Shown here: positions 60,415 to 64,000 of the stretch, piece by piece | Layout of the letters: each line of letters starts with the position of its first letter | How positions within the stretch are numbered: position 1 is the first letter of the stretch | DNA from: CAIZQW01 sp942493055 | GTDB taxonomy: Bacteria > Verrucomicrobiota > Kiritimatiellia > RFP12 > UBA1067 | Length of the DNA: 64,000 nt | Direction: 5' to 3' | Assembly (NCBI GenBank): GCA_942493055.1 | Contig: OW818680.1 | Coordinates: 2,418,001 to 2,482,000 of the forward strand | Notes under the pieces: model-generated | Databases searched by the model: none | Told to the model about the DNA's origin: nothing | What the model saw: the letters and a program-made list of their open reading frames with translations, nothing else | Program-made: the position numbers and the translations under genes

Positions 60415-62808
60415 ATGAATAAATGGATCATCCTGTTACAAGCGGTGTTGTGTGTCGGGGCAATGGCCACACCGGACGGAACCGTTGTCAAGCGCGTGTC
60501 GGCGGGCAAGCACGATGCGCTGCTCCAGCCGTTGGCATCTGAACAAGCCCGGCCTTACGAAGCAGGGTTTGTCCGCGACAGTGAAATCTATCGTTGCGAC
60601 AATGGCGCGGACGCAAAGGCGCGACGCGGTGTCATGTGGAGCATTGAACTCAACCAGACCGTCGCCATGCCCGTCGCTGCTTCGGCCTGGGCCAAGGCAG
60701 AGGGCACAAGCGACACCTCTGCAACGCCTGATTTTTCGCTCTACCTCGATCTGACGTATATGGATGGTACGCCGCTCTACGGCCAGAGCGCGTCGTTCGA
60801 GACGGATGACAAGACAGGCTGGCACAAACGCGAAGTGGTGGTCACACCGGACAAGCCGCTCAAGCGCGTGAGCTGTTATCTGCTCTTCCGCAATCGCGCA
60901 GGCAAGGCGCTCTTCAAAGAACCGCGCTTCGGCACCTTGGCAGCGGATGACGCGATGCATTTCGATGGCGTGCTCACCGGACAGACCTGTCCGCCAGCAG
61001 CGGGCTTCCTCCTTCGCGATGTCGCAGCTGAATCCGATTTCGTCTCCATCAGCAAACAGGCGCTGGGTATCACCCTCGCCACACACCAGCGAAGCAGCGC
61101 AGGAGTCATCTTTTACGATGTCGCGCTGACAGAGACCTCAGGACGAGACCGCGCACTGACGCTGGTGTACGCCCTGTCTTTAAAGGCTGAAGAGCTGACG
61201 TGGTTCCACCATCCCAGACGCGAGATGGCGCTGACAGGCACCCGGAGCGAAGTCATGAATACGACACGTCACGACATCGGCGCGAACAGCCGTCTATCGC
61301 GGTATCCCTTCGGTGCCGTCGCAACTGCAGGCAAGGGCGTCGCCCTCGGGATCGATCCGTCCACGCCCCTCTTCTATCGCGTGGGCTGCCAGCCGCAGAC
61401 GCGCGAGCTCTTCCTGGCCTGCGACATCGGCCTCGCGCCGGAGAAGCCGAAAGCCGCCTTCCGCTTCTGCGTATTCGAGTTCGATGCAGCACTCGGTTTC
61501 CGTGGAGCATTGGCCCGCTACTATGAACTCTACCCGGAAGCATTCAAATGCCGCATCGCGTCGCAGGGCGTCTGGATGCCGTTTGAGGCGATCAGCAAGG
61601 TTGCGGGCTGGGAGGACTTCGGATTCCGGTTTAAAGAGGGCGACAACGAGACGGCCTGGGACGATGCGCACGACATCCTGACCTTCCGCTATACCGAGCC
61701 CATGACCTGGTGGATGACACTGAAAGGCGATGGACCGCGCACCATAAAACACGGTGTCGAAGAGGCGAAACGTCTAGCACTGGCTGGTGATAAATATGCC
61801 CAAGCGTGGATGAGCAGTGCATTTGCAGATGAGAAGGGACAAAACCCGGGCCGCGTCTTGGACACACCCTGGTGCAACGGCGTGGTCTGGAGCATGAACT
61901 CCGCGCCGGGCGTGGCTGGTCCTGTGACCGACTTCACCAACAAATGGAACGCGGGCTACATCGATAAACAGTATGGCGCTTCGCGTAAGGCGACCCTCGA
62001 CGGCGAATATATCGACTCCGCCGAAGCGTATGTGACCGCGGAACTCAATTTCAGGCGCGACCATTTTGCAGGCGCGGAGCGTCCGCTCTGCTTTGCTGCG
62101 CGATCACGGCGCGTCGGCCTCTACAAAGGCATGATCGGCTTTGAATATGTGCGGGCGCTCGAACAGGAGATGCATGCGCGCGGCCGTTTCATGATGGCCA
62201 ACAGCACGCCCATCAGTTGGTGCTGGCTCGCGCCGCTGCTGGATGTCATGGGCACTGAGACAGACTGGAAACATGGCGGCAAGTGGAGTCCGATGCCCGA
62301 CGAGGAACTCCTCTATCGCCGCGCGCTCTGCAAGGGCAAGCCCTATTGCTTCCTGATGAACACGGATTTCAAAAAATGGACCGCGGATGATTCTGAGAAA
62401 TTCATGAAACGCTCTCTGGCCTACGGCATGTTCCCCGGCTACTTTAGCGCGGATGCTTCCACCGGACATTATTTCACGCGGCCCGAACTCTATAACCGCG
62501 ACCGTCCGCTCTTTAAGAAATACATCCCGCTCTGCAAGCGCGTCGCCGAGGCAGGCTGGGAGCCTGTCACAGGCGCCGTCTCTGATAACACGTCAGTGAT
62601 CGTCGAGCGCTTCGGTGCTCAGCCAAGGCCCTGCTATCTCACGGTGTACAACCTAGGTGATATACGCCAGAAGGCCGTGATCACACTGACAGCGCTCAAT
62701 GCCAAAGCCACATGCCACGAATTGGTCGCGCAAGGCGAAATTATCTGGCGCAACAAGCAGACAGCGATCGAACTCGATGCCGGCGACGTGCGAGTCATCG
62801 AGTTGTGA
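60415..62808 (+). CDS. Secreted putative glycosidase of unrecognised family
   Basis: ATG 60415 follows AGGTG and is preceded by repeat-rich DNA. The protein has 797 residues with a short signal peptide (about 1-18). Residues 20-180 look like a carbohydrate-binding beta-sandwich (WSIELNQTVAMPVAASAW, FSLYLDLTYMDGTPLYG). Residues about 190-380 are beta-rich. The middle and C-terminal parts look like a TIM barrel with acidic strand-end residues (TLDGEYIDSAEAY, WLAPLLDVMGTETDWKHGG, FPGYFSADASTG) and a final small beta domain. The overall shape suggests a retaining or inverting glycosidase, but I cannot name a family or substrate. It ends 8 bp from the convergent cytochrome gene. Confidence 0.7.
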   Translation: MNKWIILLQAVLCVGAMATPDGTVVKRVSAGKHDALLQPLASEQARPYEAGFVRDSEIYRCDNGADAKARRGVMWSIELNQTVAMPVAASAWAKAEGTSDTSATPDFSLYLDLTYMDGTPLYGQSASFETDDKTGWHKREVVVTPDKPLKRVSCYLLFRNRAGKALFKEPRFGTLAADDAMHFDGVLTGQTCPPAAGFLLRDVAAESDFVSISKQALGITLATHQRSSAGVIFYDVALTETSGRDRALTLVYALSLKAEELTWFHHPRREMALTGTRSEVMNTTRHDIGANSRLSRYPFGAVATAGKGVALGIDPSTPLFYRVGCQPQTRELFLACDIGLAPEKPKAAFRFCVFEFDAALGFRGALARYYELYPEAFKCRIASQGVWMPFEAISKVAGWEDFGFRFKEGDNETAWDDAHDILTFRYTEPMTWWMTLKGDGPRTIKHGVEEAKRLALAGDKYAQAWMSSAFADEKGQNPGRVLDTPWCNGVVWSMNSAPGVAGPVTDFTNKWNAGYIDKQYGASRKATLDGEYIDSAEAYVTAELNFRRDHFAGAERPLCFAARSRRVGLYKGMIGFEYVRALEQEMHARGRFMMANSTPISWCWLAPLLDVMGTETDWKHGGKWSPMPDEELLYRRALCKGKPYCFLMNTDFKKWTADDSEKFMKRSLAYGMFPGYFSADASTGHYFTRPELYNRDRPLFKKYIPLCKRVAEAGWEPVTGAVSDNTSVIVERFGAQPRPCYLTVYNLGDIRQKAVITLTALNAKATCHELVAQGEIIWRNKQTAIELDAGDVRVIEL

Positions 62809-62816
62809 TATTCCAT

Positions 62817-63917
62817 TCAAAAGCCGATCACAGGCACGGTTGGCGGGCGCTTGGGCACGCCTGCGGGATGGCAGTCGATGCAGCGCATCCGATGGATGTT
62901 GTTCTTGCTGGCGCGCAAACGATAGGTCGTGTCCATCTTGGTCACATCCAATCCGCAGGATGTGCGTGCCGGATGGCACAGCGCACAGGAGCCGCGCGTG
63001 TCGTTCGAATGCGGTTTGTGGCAGGCTGCGCAACTGATCCCCTCATGCACGCCCGTCGGCGTACGGTCGTCGCCTGTGCCCGCCTGGCCGAAGGCGTTCG
63101 GCGCATGACACTGCGTGCAGAGCCGCTGGCGCGGATCGTTCGAGACTTTTACAAAGCGGTCCTTCTCCATGATTTTTGTTATGGATAGATCGTCGATCGC
63201 AAAGTGCTTCTTCTCCTGACGCACGTAGAAAGCGATTGTATCGCGACGGCAGTGCGGAGCGTTTGTGCTGACGCTCTGCACCATGCCAGGCATCTCTAAA
63301 GCTTTCTTGTAAGGACTGCCGGGCGCATGCAGGTTGTGGCAGGCGAGGCACGGGATCACAGGTCGCGCGGTCAATGACGGATCGCGGAAGCGCCACGGTC
63401 CCTTTGTGTCGAGCGGCGTGACCGCATCCGACATCTTGCCCTCGAAGAACATGCCGTGGCAGCGCAGGCAGTCGTCCGCCATCTGCTCGGTCTTATTGTG
63501 CTTCTCGTCCATGAAGATGGCCCCGTAGTTCTTGCCATGTCCGCCTTCCCGCCAGTGCGCGAACTCGCGCGCATGGCAGCTCTGGCATGCGTTGACCATG
63601 CGCACGGTCTGCGCCTCGCTCAGACGCATGTCGTCGTGGTCCGCCTCTGTCAGATGAAAGAAAACGCGCTTGGCATTCTCCTTCAGCGCGTGGACGGAAT
63701 CCGCTGACCCTCCATGACATTTCTTACAGGAGACCGCACGGTGCACTGAATTGGTCCAACGCATGTGCGAGGCCTGGATCTCATGGCACGAGACGCACGT
63801 CTTCTCGGGCGGCATCAACTCGAAGTAGCCGAGTCCCCCGAAGACCGTACACAGCAGAAACACGCCCGCCATGGCCACAGGCATCAGAAAGCATAACCGT
63901 TCTTTTTTGTTCTTCAT
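62817..63917 (-). CDS. Membrane-anchored nonaheme c-type cytochrome
   Basis: I chose ATG at 63917 (AAGGT upstream); the frame extends four codons to a TTG. The product has 366 residues. An N-terminal membrane helix (about 9-34) precedes nine CxxCH heme sites, with first Cys at residues 41, 64, 111, 150, 190, 267, 296, 311 and 346. The anchor plus first hemes resemble NapC/NrfH-type quinol dehydrogenases, and the later part resembles multiheme electron carriers of the doubled-CXXCH type. The likely role is passing electrons from the quinone pool to a periplasmic acceptor, or the reverse. No terminal reductase gene is visible before the right edge. Confidence 0.88.
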   Translation of the reverse strand: MKNKKERLCFLMPVAMAGVFLLCTVFGGLGYFELMPPEKTCVSCHEIQASHMRWTNSVHRAVSCKKCHGGSADSVHALKENAKRVFFHLTEADHDDMRLSEAQTVRMVNACQSCHAREFAHWREGGHGKNYGAIFMDEKHNKTEQMADDCLRCHGMFFEGKMSDAVTPLDTKGPWRFRDPSLTARPVIPCLACHNLHAPGSPYKKALEMPGMVQSVSTNAPHCRRDTIAFYVRQEKKHFAIDDLSITKIMEKDRFVKVSNDPRQRLCTQCHAPNAFGQAGTGDDRTPTGVHEGISCAACHKPHSNDTRGSCALCHPARTSCGLDVTKMDTTYRLRASKNNIHRMRCIDCHPAGVPKRPPTVPVIGF

Positions 63918-63930
63918 GTTTACCTTCAAT

Positions 63931-64000
63931 GGAATAATGGAATATGGGAATGATGGAATGGTGGGGGGAGACGGGATACCGGCTCTGGGAGGGGCACGCA
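63931..64000. repeat. Second copy of the GGAAT/double-hairpin repeat, cut by the window edge
   Basis: GGAAT-type units (63931-63960) lead into GGGAGACGGGATACCGGCTC and on, a 27-bp exact inverted match (63966-63992) to 58961-58987. It lies directly upstream of the nonaheme cytochrome start. The remainder of the element lies outside the window. Confidence 0.7.

Overview
The window looks like a carbohydrate-degradation island from a GC-rich, Gram-negative member of the PVC group. A Kiritimatiellota, Verrucomicrobiota or Lentisphaerota lineage fits best. This is an inference from gene content: very large secreted mosaics with Ig-like, FN3, DNRLRE and autotransporter-associated beta-strand repeats, C-termini ending in a FYRV-type tail, a secreted DraG-like protein, an HzsA-related cytochrome and dispersed hairpin repeats. 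No rRNA or tRNA marker is present to confirm it.

Positions 1-46.9 kb hold a nearly unbroken + strand run of 14 reading frames, most separated by fewer than 50 bp or overlapping by 4 bp. Almost all products carry an export signal. In order they are: a truncated Ig/LamG protein, a GH2-type hydrolase, a gingipain-like FN3/DNRLRE mosaic, an alpha/beta hydrolase, a 3125-residue repeat protein ending in a beta-helix domain, a DraG-GH127 fusion, a clan GH-A hydrolase, an esterase split by lesions, a LamG protein, a large GH2-like protein lacking the usual acid/base Glu, a beta-helix lipoprotein, an esterase/HzsA-like/diheme fusion, and a second large GH2-like hydrolase. A decayed copy of the 3' end of the HzsA-like gene follows at 46.93-47.2 kb.

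Positions 47.3-57.5 kb are on the minus strand. They hold a GH78 rhamnosidase, a 317-bp MITE-like element with terminal inverted repeats and a 9-bp target duplication, a two-domain glycosidase (alpha/alpha barrel plus beta-propeller), a small membrane protein, an AAA/DUF4143 ATPase and a P-type Ca2+-ATPase-like pump. Positions 57.7-64 kb are mixed: a membrane protein overlapping a NudC-type Nudix hydrolase, a BPL_N amidotransferase-like protein, a relic IS200/REP-associated transposase between two REP-like hairpin repeats, a secreted hydrolase of unknown family and a nine-heme membrane-anchored cytochrome c. A dispersed GGAAT/double-hairpin repeat occurs at 58.9 kb and again at the right edge.

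Together the cluster suggests extracytoplasmic breakdown of a branched plant or algal polysaccharide or glycoprotein containing rhamnose, L-arabinose and acyl or feruloyl decorations. No SusC/SusD, TonB receptor, sugar transporter, sulfatase or transcription factor is visible here. The most unusual part is the pairing of this CAZyme run with redox proteins: the esterase-HzsA-like-diheme fusion and the nonaheme cytochrome.
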